DNA from: JAFGSG01 sp964626055 | GTDB lineage: Bacteria; Spirochaetota; UBA4802; JAFGDQ01 | Assembly: GCA_964626055.1 (NCBI GenBank) | Contig: CAZVDF010000001.1 | Span: forward strand, 101,017-165,016 | DNA length: 64,000 bases | Reading direction: 5' to 3' | In this document: one piece after another, positions 1 through 8,733 of the stretch | Layout of the letters: every line of letters begins with the position of its first letter | Numbering within the stretch: position 1 is the first letter of the stretch | Made by a program: the position numbers and the translations under genes | The notes under the pieces: model-generated | Databases searched by the model: none | Seen by the model: only the letters and a program-made list of their open reading frames with translations | Told to the model about the DNA's origin: nothing

Positions 1-1
1 C

Positions 2-508
2 GGGGTATGCGATCCCTATCAGCCTCTCGAAACAAAGTATATGCTTACGCGCAAATGCCTAGAAATTCTGAAGCGATACGACTGGCCTGTAATTATCCAG
101 ACGCGTTCGCCTCTTGTAACAAGAGATACGGATATTATTAAAGAAATGAAAAATATTGAAGTCGGATTTTCCGTAACAACAGCCGACGATAACATAAGAA
201 ATTTATTTGAATCCCATGCCCCGCCGATAGGAAAGCGGCTGAACGCGCTTGATGAACTGCATAAATCCGGGATTAAAACCTATGCTATGATCGCACCGAT
301 CCTCCCGGGCGCGGAGTTTCTGGTAAAAGAATTGGCAGATAAAGTTGACTACATACTTGTTGACAGAATGAATTATAACTATGCAGACTGGATCTATAAA
401 AAATTAAAACTACAAAATTATATTTCTGACGAATACTTTCTAAGAATTGGCAATGAAATTGCAACAAGATGCAAAGAACATGATATAGATTGCCGCCTGG
501 TATTTTAA
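2..508 (+). CDS. Radical SAM protein, SPL-like family (3' part)
   Basis: The frame is open from the left edge, so the start and the iron-sulfur cysteine motif lie outside the window; 168 residues are visible. The visible part begins with DPYQPLE and continues YMLTRKCLEIL, a junction I recognise from the spore-photoproduct-lyase-like / Rv2578c-type radical SAM family. A second conserved stretch, IIQTRSPLVTRDTDI, and GFSVTTADD follow, both typical of the later half of the TIM barrel. The specific substrate of this family is not established. The gene ends in TAA and is followed by an AT-rich gap of about 135 bp. The family call is good; function beyond radical SAM chemistry is unknown. Confidence 0.8.
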   Translation, partial: GVCDPYQPLETKYMLTRKCLEILKRYDWPVIIQTRSPLVTRDTDIIKEMKNIEVGFSVTTADDNIRNLFESHAPPIGKRLNALDELHKSGIKTYAMIAPILPGAEFLVKELADKVDYILVDRMNYNYADWIYKKLKLQNYISDEYFLRIGNEIATRCKEHDIDCRLVF

Positions 509-643
509 AAAATTAAAATTATAATTGAATATTTTTAAATTTTTTCTAAAATAAAAGAAGAAATATACGGAAGTTATCTAGCAAATATTTATCTATATGA
601 GTAATTAATTATAATTTTATTTCTCCCGGCATAAGGCATACCT

Positions 644-1039
644 ATGACACAAACAATAAAAAATCAACCTTCATATATAAGCCCTGAAAAAGCTCAATAT
701 AATCTCAGCATACCGTTATATTTAATATTGACACTTATAACATGCGGATTATTTAACCTGTACTGGAATTACAAGCAGATGGAAGCATGCAACCATTTAC
801 TGAAGCGGGATGATTTTGTTTTTATTAACTGGCTACTTTTTTCCATTATTACATGCGGAATATATCATATTTATTATCAATACAAAATGGGCTGTGCCAT
901 AGTAGAGATCCAAAAAAACACAAATAAAACTGCAACCGAATCGCTGCCTGTAATCAGCTGCATTGTTACGGTTTTAGGATTATCTATTGTTGTTGATTGC
1001 ATTCACCAGCATGAGATCAATAAAATCGTAACTCAGTAA
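644..1039 (+). CDS. DUF4234-like small membrane protein
   Basis: A 131-residue protein with three predicted membrane segments (about residues 22-42, 62-80 and 103-120). Two copies of a TCG[LI][FY] turn, LITCGLFNLYW and IITCGIYHIYY, are the hallmark of DUF4234 membrane proteins. No catalytic motif is visible and the family has no known function. AAGG lies about 9 nt before the ATG. The next gene starts 5 nt downstream, so the two are probably co-transcribed. Confidence 0.7.
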   Translation: MTQTIKNQPSYISPEKAQYNLSIPLYLILTLITCGLFNLYWNYKQMEACNHLLKRDDFVFINWLLFSIITCGIYHIYYQYKMGCAIVEIQKNTNKTATESLPVISCIVTVLGLSIVVDCIHQHEINKIVTQ

Positions 1040-1044
1040 TTGAT

Positions 1045-1497
1045 ATGGAATTTTTCAGGAAATTAATCTTAAACTTACAGAAAATACAGCCGGATAAATT
1101 ATTGTATTTTTCTGTCTGTATAATTCTCTGTCTGGTTATCACTTCCGGAATTTCATTCTTCGTTTGGAAAATAAATCTGCAAAATTACATTGCGGGTATT
1201 CCTTTATGCCCGTTCCATGCAATTACCGGCAAACCATGCCCAGGATGCGGGATGTCGCAGGCATTTCTTCTATTAGGACAGTTAAAAATTATTGAAGCAT
1301 TAAACATGAATATATTTTCCATTCCACTTCTGGCTTTAATGATAATCTATATTGTCTTTGGGCGTATTCCGTTATGGCTGCAAAATAAATTGATGGCATA
1401 TATTTCTCTTATTGCTGTTTTAGCGTTCTGGATACTGCGATTATTATCAGATAACAACATATTTTATGCATCTCTTTTAATCGCTCTAAACGGTTAA
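1045..1497 (+). CDS. DUF2752 membrane protein
   Basis: A 150-residue membrane protein. The central stretch CPFHAITGKPCPGCGMSQAF is the DUF2752 signature, in which a small cysteine-rich loop (C-x-G-C-G) follows the first membrane helix. Hydrophobic segments lie at about residues 18-40, 85-103 and 115-132. The function is unknown; cysteine spacing suggests metal binding or a redox role, but that is inference. It lies 5 nt after the DUF4234 gene. Confidence 0.8.
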   Translation: MEFFRKLILNLQKIQPDKLLYFSVCIILCLVITSGISFFVWKINLQNYIAGIPLCPFHAITGKPCPGCGMSQAFLLLGQLKIIEALNMNIFSIPLLALMIIYIVFGRIPLWLQNKLMAYISLIAVLAFWILRLLSDNNIFYASLLIALNG

Positions 1498-1571
1498 CTT
1501 GCTGATTGCATCAAAGGAATGCATATCCGAACAGGCTTCCAATTCGGAATTTTAGCTAAACAATTATTCGA

Positions 1572-2381
1572 ATGAGAGCAAACATGAATCAACAAAAAAT
1601 CGTTATCCAACCATCTGATTCCTCCTTCCCGGTTCAATTCATTAATGGTTTTCTTGCTTATTTTAACGCTTTTAAGATAATAAACGCACACAGAAGACTG
1701 TGGATCTATTTTATAATTCCATTTGCAATCAACCTGATTTTACTTTCAGCAATATTTTATTTATCATACTTTTTAATTTACCCCTATGTATTAAATCTGA
1801 TTCCAGCCGGTGATGCGTGGTATCTTTCTGCAATCCGGTGGATTATCGGGCCCCTTCTGGCATTGTCGTTTGCTATAATCTTTGTTTTTCTTTATTCCAT
1901 TACAGGCAGTATTATTACAGCTCCTGTGAACGACCCGCTTTCTGCAAAAGTAGAAGAGCTATTAAACGGCAGAACATTTCTCGAAAAATTTACCTTTTCC
2001 GCGGTCATTAAAGATATTATCCGCATCCTTAAAAACACAATTATACTTTTATTATTAATAATAATATTCAACATTCTGATCATGCTGTTAAATATTATTC
2101 CTGTATTCGGCAATGCCCTGTATTCCATTCTCAGTTTTCTGTCTGCTCTTTTCTTTTTCGGATTCAGTTTTTTTGATTTCCCCCTCGAAAGAAGAAAATT
2201 TGTATTTAAACAAAAACTTCAAATTATATGGAAATTTAAATTTTTCAGCATTGGCCTGGGGCTCGGGTTCTTTATTCTTTGTTTTATTCCGGTACTCGGT
2301 TTTCTCGTACTAAATTTGGCCACAATAGGCGCTACAGATATCTTTGTAAAATATATTGATCCAAAGCTGAAATTTGAATAA
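1572..2381 (+). CDS. EI24 / CysZ-like membrane protein
   Basis: A 269-residue polytopic membrane protein. The N-terminal F-x-x-A-F-K-I region, the NDPLSAKVEELLNG motif after the second membrane segment, and the C-terminal pair of long hydrophobic helices match the EI24 domain family, which includes the sulfate permease CysZ. At least four membrane helices are seen. Two in-frame ATGs are possible; the second (1584) has a weak GAGAG 5 nt before it, so the true protein may be four residues shorter. The role in sulfate uptake is only suggested by family membership. Confidence 0.7.
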   Translation: MRANMNQQKIVIQPSDSSFPVQFINGFLAYFNAFKIINAHRRLWIYFIIPFAINLILLSAIFYLSYFLIYPYVLNLIPAGDAWYLSAIRWIIGPLLALSFAIIFVFLYSITGSIITAPVNDPLSAKVEELLNGRTFLEKFTFSAVIKDIIRILKNTIILLLLIIIFNILIMLLNIIPVFGNALYSILSFLSALFFFGFSFFDFPLERRKFVFKQKLQIIWKFKFFSIGLGLGFFILCFIPVLGFLVLNLATIGATDIFVKYIDPKLKFE

Positions 2382-2516
2382 ATTGCCTTAAATATTTTCA
2401 AAAGAGGACGATAATCAACCTTTTTTTAAAAATTAATTGAACTTATAATCATCATTTGGATATATTAAATACCAGCCGTAATTTCAATTTGCGAAAACAG
2501 AAAAACAAATAAATAA

Positions 2517-3803
2517 ATGTCAAAACGCCGTGTGATAATAATTGGAGCGGGCGCTTCGGGGCTTATGGCGGCAGGACAGGCTGCCGAAGCAGGCGCAGAA
2601 ACTATCCTTATTGAAAAGATGAAGAAGCCGGCAAGGAAGCTCTGCATTACAGGCAAAGGAAGATGCAATATTACTAACATCGCTTCGATAAGCGACTTTA
2701 TCCCGCATTTCGGCTCTAACGGGAAATTCCTCCGCCAGGCATTTTCAAGATTCTTTAACGACGATCTTATTGATTTCTTCAGAAAGCTGGGACTTGAAAC
2801 AGTGACAGAAAGAGGCGGCCGTGTATTCCCTGCAACCGGCGAAGCTGAAGATGTCGTCAACGTAATGTTAAACTGGGCAAAGAAATCGGGCGTAAAAATA
2901 ATCACGAACTCTCGGGCAAAAGCTATCGTTTTAAAGAACGGACATGTATCCGGCGTGCAAATTCAAAACGGAAAATATGATGATTTACCCGGAGATAATA
3001 AATCCGTTTTGCCTGCCGATGCCGCCATCATAGCATGCGGGGGAGCTTCGTACCCCGGCACCGGATCAACAGGCGACGGGTACAGCCTGGCAGGATCTGC
3101 AGGTCACACAATTGTCTGGACGCGGCCTGCGCTGGTGCCGCTTATCACGGCCGGAACTACCGCTGCGCGTCTTGAGGGGCTGAGCCTGCGGAATGTAAAA
3201 GCTTCAGTATGGATAAACGCCAAAAAAACGTCAGAAGAATTCGGCGACATGCTTTTTACCGCAGACGGAATGTCCGGGCCAATAATACTCACAATGAGCA
3301 AATTATGCGTGGATGCATTACATGTAAAGAAAAAGGTAGGCATCTCAATCGATCTCAAACCTGCTCTTGAGCACAAAGTCCTGGATGAAAGACTGATGCG
3401 CGACATAAAGGCATCACCAAATAAAACACTTAATAATCTTCTGAAAGGACTTCTGCCAGAAAGACTTATAGGAATATGCCTCGAAAATACTGAAATAAAC
3501 GGCGAAAAAAAAAGCAATCAGATTACTGCAGACGAACGTAAACGGCTGCGCGTATGGCTTAAGGATTTCCGGCTTGAAGTCACGGGGCACAGGCCAATTG
3601 CCGAAGCAATAATCACGGCAGGAGGGATCGACATAAAGGAAATTAACCCGCGCACTCTCGAGTCGCGTATCGTGAATGGACTTTTCTTTGCTGGAGAAGT
3701 TCTGGACATAGACGCAGACACAGGCGGATACAATCTGCAGGCTGCTTTTTCAACAGGCTGGCTTGCGGGAAGATCGGCAGCAAAAGACGAAAAATCAGTA
3801 TGA
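2517..3803 (+). CDS. YhiN/HI0933-type FAD-dependent oxidoreductase
   Basis: A 428-residue cytosolic flavoprotein. The N-terminus carries the dinucleotide-binding motif GAGASGLMAAGQAAEAG (about residues 9-25), then KLCITGKGRCNITN, the defining stretch of the HI0933/YhiN family. A second conserved block, ACGGASYPGTGSTGDGY, sits at about residue 175, and the C-terminal GGYNLQAAFSTGWLAG closes the FAD site. Length agrees with the family (about 400 residues). The physiological substrate is not known. No strong ribosome binding site precedes the ATG. Confidence 0.88.
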   Translation: MSKRRVIIIGAGASGLMAAGQAAEAGAETILIEKMKKPARKLCITGKGRCNITNIASISDFIPHFGSNGKFLRQAFSRFFNDDLIDFFRKLGLETVTERGGRVFPATGEAEDVVNVMLNWAKKSGVKIITNSRAKAIVLKNGHVSGVQIQNGKYDDLPGDNKSVLPADAAIIACGGASYPGTGSTGDGYSLAGSAGHTIVWTRPALVPLITAGTTAARLEGLSLRNVKASVWINAKKTSEEFGDMLFTADGMSGPIILTMSKLCVDALHVKKKVGISIDLKPALEHKVLDERLMRDIKASPNKTLNNLLKGLLPERLIGICLENTEINGEKKSNQITADERKRLRVWLKDFRLEVTGHRPIAEAIITAGGIDIKEINPRTLESRIVNGLFFAGEVLDIDADTGGYNLQAAFSTGWLAGRSAAKDEKSV

Positions 3804-3944
3804 TATTATAAAAAGTAGATTCAAATAGCAGATGAAAATGATCAGAAGTAATTTCAATAATAGCTATTGCTGAACAAATTTGAACATGACTTATATAGTT
3901 TAGTATTTTTGAAATGGCTTCAACTTTATAAGGTAAGACAGATA

Positions 3945-5594
3945 ATGATTGATACAGGTTTTCTTCCGATCAGCCGCAAAGAAATGCAGAGCCGCGGATG
4001 GGATAATGTCGACATCGTTCTGGTCACAGGCGATGCATACATCGATCATCCGGCGTTCGGGAGCGCTGTCATTGCCAGAGTGCTCGAAAGCAGGGGATAC
4101 CTCGTCGGCATTATTGCAATGCCGGACCGGCATGATCCGTCATCCATCGATGTATTCGGGAAACCGAAGTTATTCTTTGCGGTAACATCGGGAGCGATCG
4201 ATTCGATGCTTGCCCGTTACACTGCTTTCAAACGCATCAGGAACGATGATCCGTATGCTCCGGGCGGTAAAATCCACAAACCCGAAAGAGCTGTGATAGT
4301 CTACTGCAATCTTATAAAAAAGCTCTATAAGGACGTGCCTGTAATCATCGGCGGAATCGAAGCGTCGATGCGGCGGATCGCGCATTACGATTTCTGGGAT
4401 AACAAGATCAGGCGCTCGATCATAGAAGATTCGCGGGCGGATATTCTTGTTTACGGCATGGGAGAATACGCAATCAATGAAATAGCAGACAGATTATCAG
4501 CCGGTAAAGACCTGGGCCGGATTCCGGGCACAGTTATAATGTCCAAGTCAGCACCTGACAATGCGGTTTCTTTGCCTCCCGAGGATGAAGCGATTAAAAA
4601 CAAAAATAGCTTTATCGGACTTTATAAAACGTTTTTCCGGAACCAGCATAAAACTCTTTTTCAGGAAGCGGGAAAAAGATTTCTGATCCATTATCCGGCT
4701 CAAACATTAAGCACACGGGAGCTGGATTCCATATATGAACTACCCTACAAACGCGCGCCGCACTTCTCATATAAAGAGGCAATACCTGCGTTCGATATGA
4801 TAAAAAATTCCATTGTCTGCCACAGAGGCTGTTTTTCGGGCTGTTCCTTCTGCTCTCTTTCGCTGCACCAGGGGAAAAGAATTTTAAGCAGAAGCAAATT
4901 GTCCGTGCTTCGCGAAGTAGGGATACTTGTAAACGAAAAAAAATTCAAAGGGCATATTACGGATATCGGCGGGCCGTCGGCCAATATGTACGGATTCGGA
5001 TGTTCCAAAGGATGGAATTGCAATCGCGAGAGCTGCACGTTCCCGGAACTCTGCAGGAACCTGATATTCGCGACGAAAAAATGGATAGATCTTCTGGCAA
5101 ACGCCGCGCGGATAAAAGGCATTAAAAGCGTAACGGTCGGCTCCGGCATACGTTATGATATATTTATGAATGATCCGGACAAAAAAACTGCGCTTAACGC
5201 ATTGATCAAATCTCATATAAGCGGACAGCTTAAGATCGCGCCTGAAAGCACATCGGAACGAGCTTTACGCGCGATGAGAAAAACGCCGCTTTACGATCTG
5301 AATGAGTTTATCCGTCAGTTCGGGGAATGCAATTCAAGGCTCGGGAAAAAACAGTATTTGCTCCCGTATCTTATGTCTTGCCATCCGGGAAGCCTTTACG
5401 AAGACATGAAAAACACGAAGAAAAATATTCTATCATCATTCGGCTTTATCCCCAGACAGGTGCAGATGTTCATCCCACTCCCTATGACATTATCATCTGT
5501 CATTTATTACACTGGCGCGGACCCGCTTACGGGAGAAAAATTTAATGCCGAACATGACATGTCCGGTCGTATTAAACAGCACAGAATTTTTTAA
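3945..5594 (+). CDS. ygiQ: YgiQ family radical SAM protein
   Basis: Radical SAM protein of the YgiQ family. The cobalamin-like N-terminal domain is recognised by FLPISRKEMQSRGWDNVD and GDAYIDHPAFG; the cluster-binding motif is C-x3-C-x2-C in GCFSGCSFCSL, at about residue 290. A further family block, KIAPESTSERALRAMRK, follows. A TTG at 3867 would add 26 residues with no family counterpart; I chose the ATG at 3945 because conserved sequence begins directly after it and AGG lies 12 nt upstream. The protein (549 aa) stops soon after the YYTGADPLTGEKF motif and lacks the long C-terminal extension of enterobacterial YgiQ. The reaction catalysed is unknown. Confidence 0.88.
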   Translation: MIDTGFLPISRKEMQSRGWDNVDIVLVTGDAYIDHPAFGSAVIARVLESRGYLVGIIAMPDRHDPSSIDVFGKPKLFFAVTSGAIDSMLARYTAFKRIRNDDPYAPGGKIHKPERAVIVYCNLIKKLYKDVPVIIGGIEASMRRIAHYDFWDNKIRRSIIEDSRADILVYGMGEYAINEIADRLSAGKDLGRIPGTVIMSKSAPDNAVSLPPEDEAIKNKNSFIGLYKTFFRNQHKTLFQEAGKRFLIHYPAQTLSTRELDSIYELPYKRAPHFSYKEAIPAFDMIKNSIVCHRGCFSGCSFCSLSLHQGKRILSRSKLSVLREVGILVNEKKFKGHITDIGGPSANMYGFGCSKGWNCNRESCTFPELCRNLIFATKKWIDLLANAARIKGIKSVTVGSGIRYDIFMNDPDKKTALNALIKSHISGQLKIAPESTSERALRAMRKTPLYDLNEFIRQFGECNSRLGKKQYLLPYLMSCHPGSLYEDMKNTKKNILSSFGFIPRQVQMFIPLPMTLSSVIYYTGADPLTGEKFNAEHDMSGRIKQHRIF

Positions 5595-5761
5595 TTAAAA
5601 AAATCTTTAACCGATCTTTCCGTGATTTATAACATATATTTCTAATATACTTGACTCCTTTCTAAAAATAAGCTTATAATAATAAGCAATTTATCGTTTA
5701 TCTCTTCAATAAAACCAACGGACTCGTTATACTAGTTTATTCTGTATTGCAGAAATTACGA

Positions 5762-5812
5762 GATACTCCTCCGCCGCCTGCGACGCGGGAGGAGTATCAT
5801 TGAAAATTTTTT
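5762..5812 (+). terminator. Hairpin with T-run before glgP
   Basis: An 11-bp perfect inverted repeat, GATACTCCTCC at 5762-5772 and GGAGGAGTATC at 5788-5798, encloses a 15-nt GC-rich loop. T6 lies at 5807-5812, 8 nt after the stem. It is 170 nt after ygiQ and 40 nt before glgP, so it may end the ygiQ transcript or act as a 5' element of glgP. The T-run is farther from the stem than usual. Confidence 0.5.
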
Positions 5813-5850
5813 ACTTTAGCAATTAATTTAATTTCTTTCAAAGGAAATTC

Positions 5851-8337
5851 ATGAAGAAAAAAAGTCCTTCAAAAAAATCACAGGTAAAAAAAAGAGAATT
5901 ATACAAACAGGGAACGGGATCAATAAAAGAATGCTTTGCCGATCATATGGAATATTCCCTTGCAAAAGACCAGTATTCCGCCACGAAATTCGACAATTTG
6001 AAGAGTCTCGCCCTTGTTGTGCGAGACACGCTTGTAAGAAACTGGATTGAGACACAGCAGGCTTATTATGCACACGATGCCAAACGCGTATATTATCTCT
6101 CGTTAGAATTTTTAATAGGCAGGTCTCTCGGAAACAACCTCATTAATACGGGACTCTATGAGAATGCTTCAAAAGCTGTGCGGGAACTCGGCAACAACCT
6201 GGAAGATATCCGCGAAACGGAATGGGATGCGGGGCTGGGCAACGGCGGCCTGGGAAGGCTTGCAGCCTGTTTCATGGATTCCATGGCTACTCTTCAGCTT
6301 CCCGCGTACGGCTACGGCATCAGGTATGAATACGGAATATTTTTTCAACAGATAGTCAACGGTTATCAGGTCGAAATACCCGACAACTGGCTCAGATACG
6401 GAAATCCGTGGGAATTCGAAAGACCTGAATATCTGTATCCTGTAAAATTTTATGGAAGCGTACGCCAGAACACAGATGAACGCGGAGTCCTTCATAATGA
6501 ATGGCTTAACACAGATGACGTAATGGCCATGGCATACGATACGCCGGTTCCTGGATACAAAAATAATACTGTAAATACCCTGAGGCTCTGGGCTGCCAAG
6601 TCATCCAGGGAATTCAATCTTGAATATTTTAATCACGGCGATTATCACCGCGCCGTTGCGGACAAAGGGCAATCCGAAGTAATTTCCAAAGTGCTATACC
6701 CCAATGATAACGTAATCGAGGGAAAAGAACTGCGGCTTAAACAGGAATACTTTTTCGTATCCGCCAGCCTGCAGGACATAGTGAGAAGATACAAAAAAGC
6801 CCATGAGACATTTGACGAATTCGCGGATAAAGTCGCCATCCAGCTTAATGATACCCATCCCGCAATAGCAATAGCCGAACTCATGAGAATATTTGTAGAT
6901 ACTGAAGGCCTTGACTGGAACAGGTCATGGGACATTACGACAAAGACATTCGGTTATACCAATCACACAATACTGCCGGAAGCTCTTGAGCAATGGCCCG
7001 TCAGCTTAATCGAAAAGGTTTTACCGAGACATATTCAGATAATATATGAAATCAACAGGCGCTTTCTCGAGTCAGTTGCGAATAAATATCCGGGAGACAA
7101 CGGACGGCTTTCCAGGCTTTCAGTTATTGAAGAGGGACCGGAAAAAAAAGTCCGAATGGCCAATCTCGCGATAGTAGGCAGCCATTCGGTAAACGGAGTG
7201 GCCGCGCTACACAGCGAAATAATCAAAAACCGGGTTTTCCGTGACTTTTATGAACTCTGGCCGGAAAAATTCAATAATAAGACAAACGGGATCACACAGC
7301 GGAGATGGCTCCAACTGTGCAATCCCGGACTATCCTCGCTCATCAGCTCAAAAATAGGCGAATCTTGGACAACCAATCTTTTTGAGCTGAAAAATCTTAT
7401 TCCTCTTGCAGATGACGCTTCCTTTCAAAATAAATGGAGCGAAGTCAAAAGACAGAATAAAGTTTTTCTGACTGATTATATTCTGAATCATAATAATATA
7501 AAAGTGGATCCGGATTCGCTTTTCGACTGCCATATTAAAAGAATGCACGAGTATAAGCGCCAGCTTCTTAATATTCTGCACGTTATCACTCTTTATAACC
7601 GCCTTATTTCAAATACTGAAAAACAAGATGTCCCGCGCACGGTTATTTTCGGTGCAAAAGCCGCTCCCGGATACTTTATAGCCAAGCTTGTAATTAAGCT
7701 CATAAATTCCGTGGCCGGCACAGTCAATAATGATCCGCGTGTCGGGAACAAACTTAAAGTCATCTTCCTGCGTAATTACTGCGTCTCAAATGCGGAAAAG
7801 ATTATACCTGCAGCCGATCTTTCCGAACAGATATCGACCGCGGGCACGGAAGCTTCAGGGACTGGAAACATGAAATTCGCCCTTAACGGCGCTCTGACCA
7901 TAGGCACGCTTGACGGCGCAAATATCGAAATTAAGGAAGAAGTCGGTAATGAAAATATTTTTATTTTCGGCCTGACTGCCGAAGAAGTTGCTTTAAAAAA
8001 ATCCTCCGGTTACAGATCGTGGGATTACTACAATTCAAATCAGGAGCTTAAATCCGCAATAGACATGATAGCCGGAGGATATTTTTTAAAAGAAGACAGA
8101 AATCTCTTTATGCCTCTTGTTAACATGCTTCTAACAATGAACGATAATTATATGCTCCTTGCCGATTACGAGCCGTATATAAAATGCCAGGAAAAAGTAA
8201 GCGAAACATTTAAAAACAAAAAACTATGGACCAGGATGTCGATTCTTAACACGGCGAACATGGGCAAATTTTCATCGGACAGGACGATTGAAGAATACGC
8301 TGATGAGATATGGGATGTAAAAGCCGTAAAGATTTAG
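5851..8337 (+). CDS. glgP: Glycogen/alpha-glucan phosphorylase
   Basis: Phosphorolysis of alpha-1,4-glucans to glucose 1-phosphate, PLP-dependent and cytosolic. At 828 residues it has normal length for the GT35 family. N-terminal YYLSLEFLIGRSLGNNL and GNGGLGRLAACFMDS are family signatures; the PLP lysine is the K in EASGTGNMKFALNG (about residue 670), and the family block INDTHPAIAIAEL appears as LNDTHPAIAIAELM. The first 20 residues are lysine-rich (KKKSPSKKSQVKKRE) and precede the conserved fold. AAAGGAA at 5840-5846 positions the ATG. It stands alone, with no other glycogen genes adjacent. Confidence 0.96.
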   Translation: MKKKSPSKKSQVKKRELYKQGTGSIKECFADHMEYSLAKDQYSATKFDNLKSLALVVRDTLVRNWIETQQAYYAHDAKRVYYLSLEFLIGRSLGNNLINTGLYENASKAVRELGNNLEDIRETEWDAGLGNGGLGRLAACFMDSMATLQLPAYGYGIRYEYGIFFQQIVNGYQVEIPDNWLRYGNPWEFERPEYLYPVKFYGSVRQNTDERGVLHNEWLNTDDVMAMAYDTPVPGYKNNTVNTLRLWAAKSSREFNLEYFNHGDYHRAVADKGQSEVISKVLYPNDNVIEGKELRLKQEYFFVSASLQDIVRRYKKAHETFDEFADKVAIQLNDTHPAIAIAELMRIFVDTEGLDWNRSWDITTKTFGYTNHTILPEALEQWPVSLIEKVLPRHIQIIYEINRRFLESVANKYPGDNGRLSRLSVIEEGPEKKVRMANLAIVGSHSVNGVAALHSEIIKNRVFRDFYELWPEKFNNKTNGITQRRWLQLCNPGLSSLISSKIGESWTTNLFELKNLIPLADDASFQNKWSEVKRQNKVFLTDYILNHNNIKVDPDSLFDCHIKRMHEYKRQLLNILHVITLYNRLISNTEKQDVPRTVIFGAKAAPGYFIAKLVIKLINSVAGTVNNDPRVGNKLKVIFLRNYCVSNAEKIIPAADLSEQISTAGTEASGTGNMKFALNGALTIGTLDGANIEIKEEVGNENIFIFGLTAEEVALKKSSGYRSWDYYNSNQELKSAIDMIAGGYFLKEDRNLFMPLVNMLLTMNDNYMLLADYEPYIKCQEKVSETFKNKKLWTRMSILNTANMGKFSSDRTIEEYADEIWDVKAVKI

Positions 8338-8345
8338 AAAGACTG

Positions 8346-8374
8346 TTGACAAAACATTTAAATATAATTTTTAT
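8346..8374 (+). promoter_or_regulatory. Possible sigma70-type promoter for the yedE leader
   Basis: TTGACA at 8346-8351 is followed 17 nt later by TTTTAT (8369-8374), a 4/6 match to a -10 element. It would start transcription about 100 nt before the first leader reading frame. The region is AT-rich, so chance matches are likely. Confidence 0.3.
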
Positions 8375-8483
8375 GTAAGCTTAAAGCTTGTTTCAGTAGA
8401 TAGTTCATCCAGTCAGATCATTAGCAGAAATATTTGGCTTTTTTCGAAATAGAATCTTAAACACATTAAGGAGAATTTCAATA

Positions 8484-8513
8484 ATGTTTGCGAGGTATCA
8501 TTTCCGCATCTGA
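8484..8513 (+). CDS. Nine-residue leader peptide upstream of yedE
   Basis: An ATG preceded by AAGGAG (8468-8473, 10 nt spacing) opens a nine-codon frame, MFARYHFRI, ending in TGA. Its strong ribosome binding site in an otherwise non-coding gap, upstream of a terminator-like hairpin and of yedE, suggests a translated leader peptide. Residue content (Phe, Arg, Tyr, His) does not point to a particular sensed amino acid. I cannot tell from sequence alone that it is expressed. Confidence 0.35.
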   Translation: MFARYHFRI

Positions 8514-8570
8514 GACATAAAACGAAGCGCAGGTCTGTGTCTTCGAGTTCTGTACGCGTCGGGGTGCGGT

Positions 8571-8593
8571 GACATACAGGAGGTACTGATGTC
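8571..8593 (+). promoter_or_regulatory. Hairpin sequestering a Shine-Dalgarno in the yedE leader
   Basis: GACATACAG at 8571-8579 pairs with CTGATGTC at 8586-8593 (8 bp with one bulged A), leaving GAGGTA in the loop. The loop and stem contain the AGGAGG and ATG of the second leader frame, so folding would control its translation. Confidence 0.4.
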
Positions 8594-8648
8594 GGATATG
8601 CGGCATAAAGTCGCGTTTATAGCCGGCACTGAGATGATCGCGCTCTGA
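8589..8648 (+). CDS. Second leader frame, 19 residues
   Basis: ATG at 8589, preceded by CAGGAGG with about 5 nt spacing, opens MSDMRHKVAFIAGTEMIAL and ends in TGA 26 nt before the terminator stem. The frame covers the GCCGGCA segment (8622-8628) that could pair with the 5' side of the terminator hairpin, so ribosomes on it could influence termination. Coding status is inferred only from the ribosome binding site and position. Confidence 0.3.
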   Translation: MSDMRHKVAFIAGTEMIAL

Positions 8649-8674
8649 AATCATAAGTGGTGTATCTTCAATGA

Positions 8675-8706
8675 CCGCTGCCGGCGCGTGCTGACAGCGG
8701 TTTTTT
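8675..8706 (+). terminator. Intrinsic terminator (attenuator) in the yedE leader
   Basis: CCGCTG at 8675-8680 and CAGCGG at 8695-8700 form a stem followed directly by T6 (8701-8706). It sits 27 nt before the yedE start codon, so it would stop transcription before the gene. TGCCGGC at 8679-8685 is complementary to GCCGGCA at 8622-8628, a candidate antiterminator pairing. Confidence 0.6.
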
Positions 8707-8733
8707 AATTTAAAATAATTGGAGGTATACCCA

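Noticed and set aside
3867..3944. Longer ygiQ start at TTG 3867
   Set aside because: The added 26 residues have no counterpart in the family and no ribosome binding site; the ATG at 3945 fits both.
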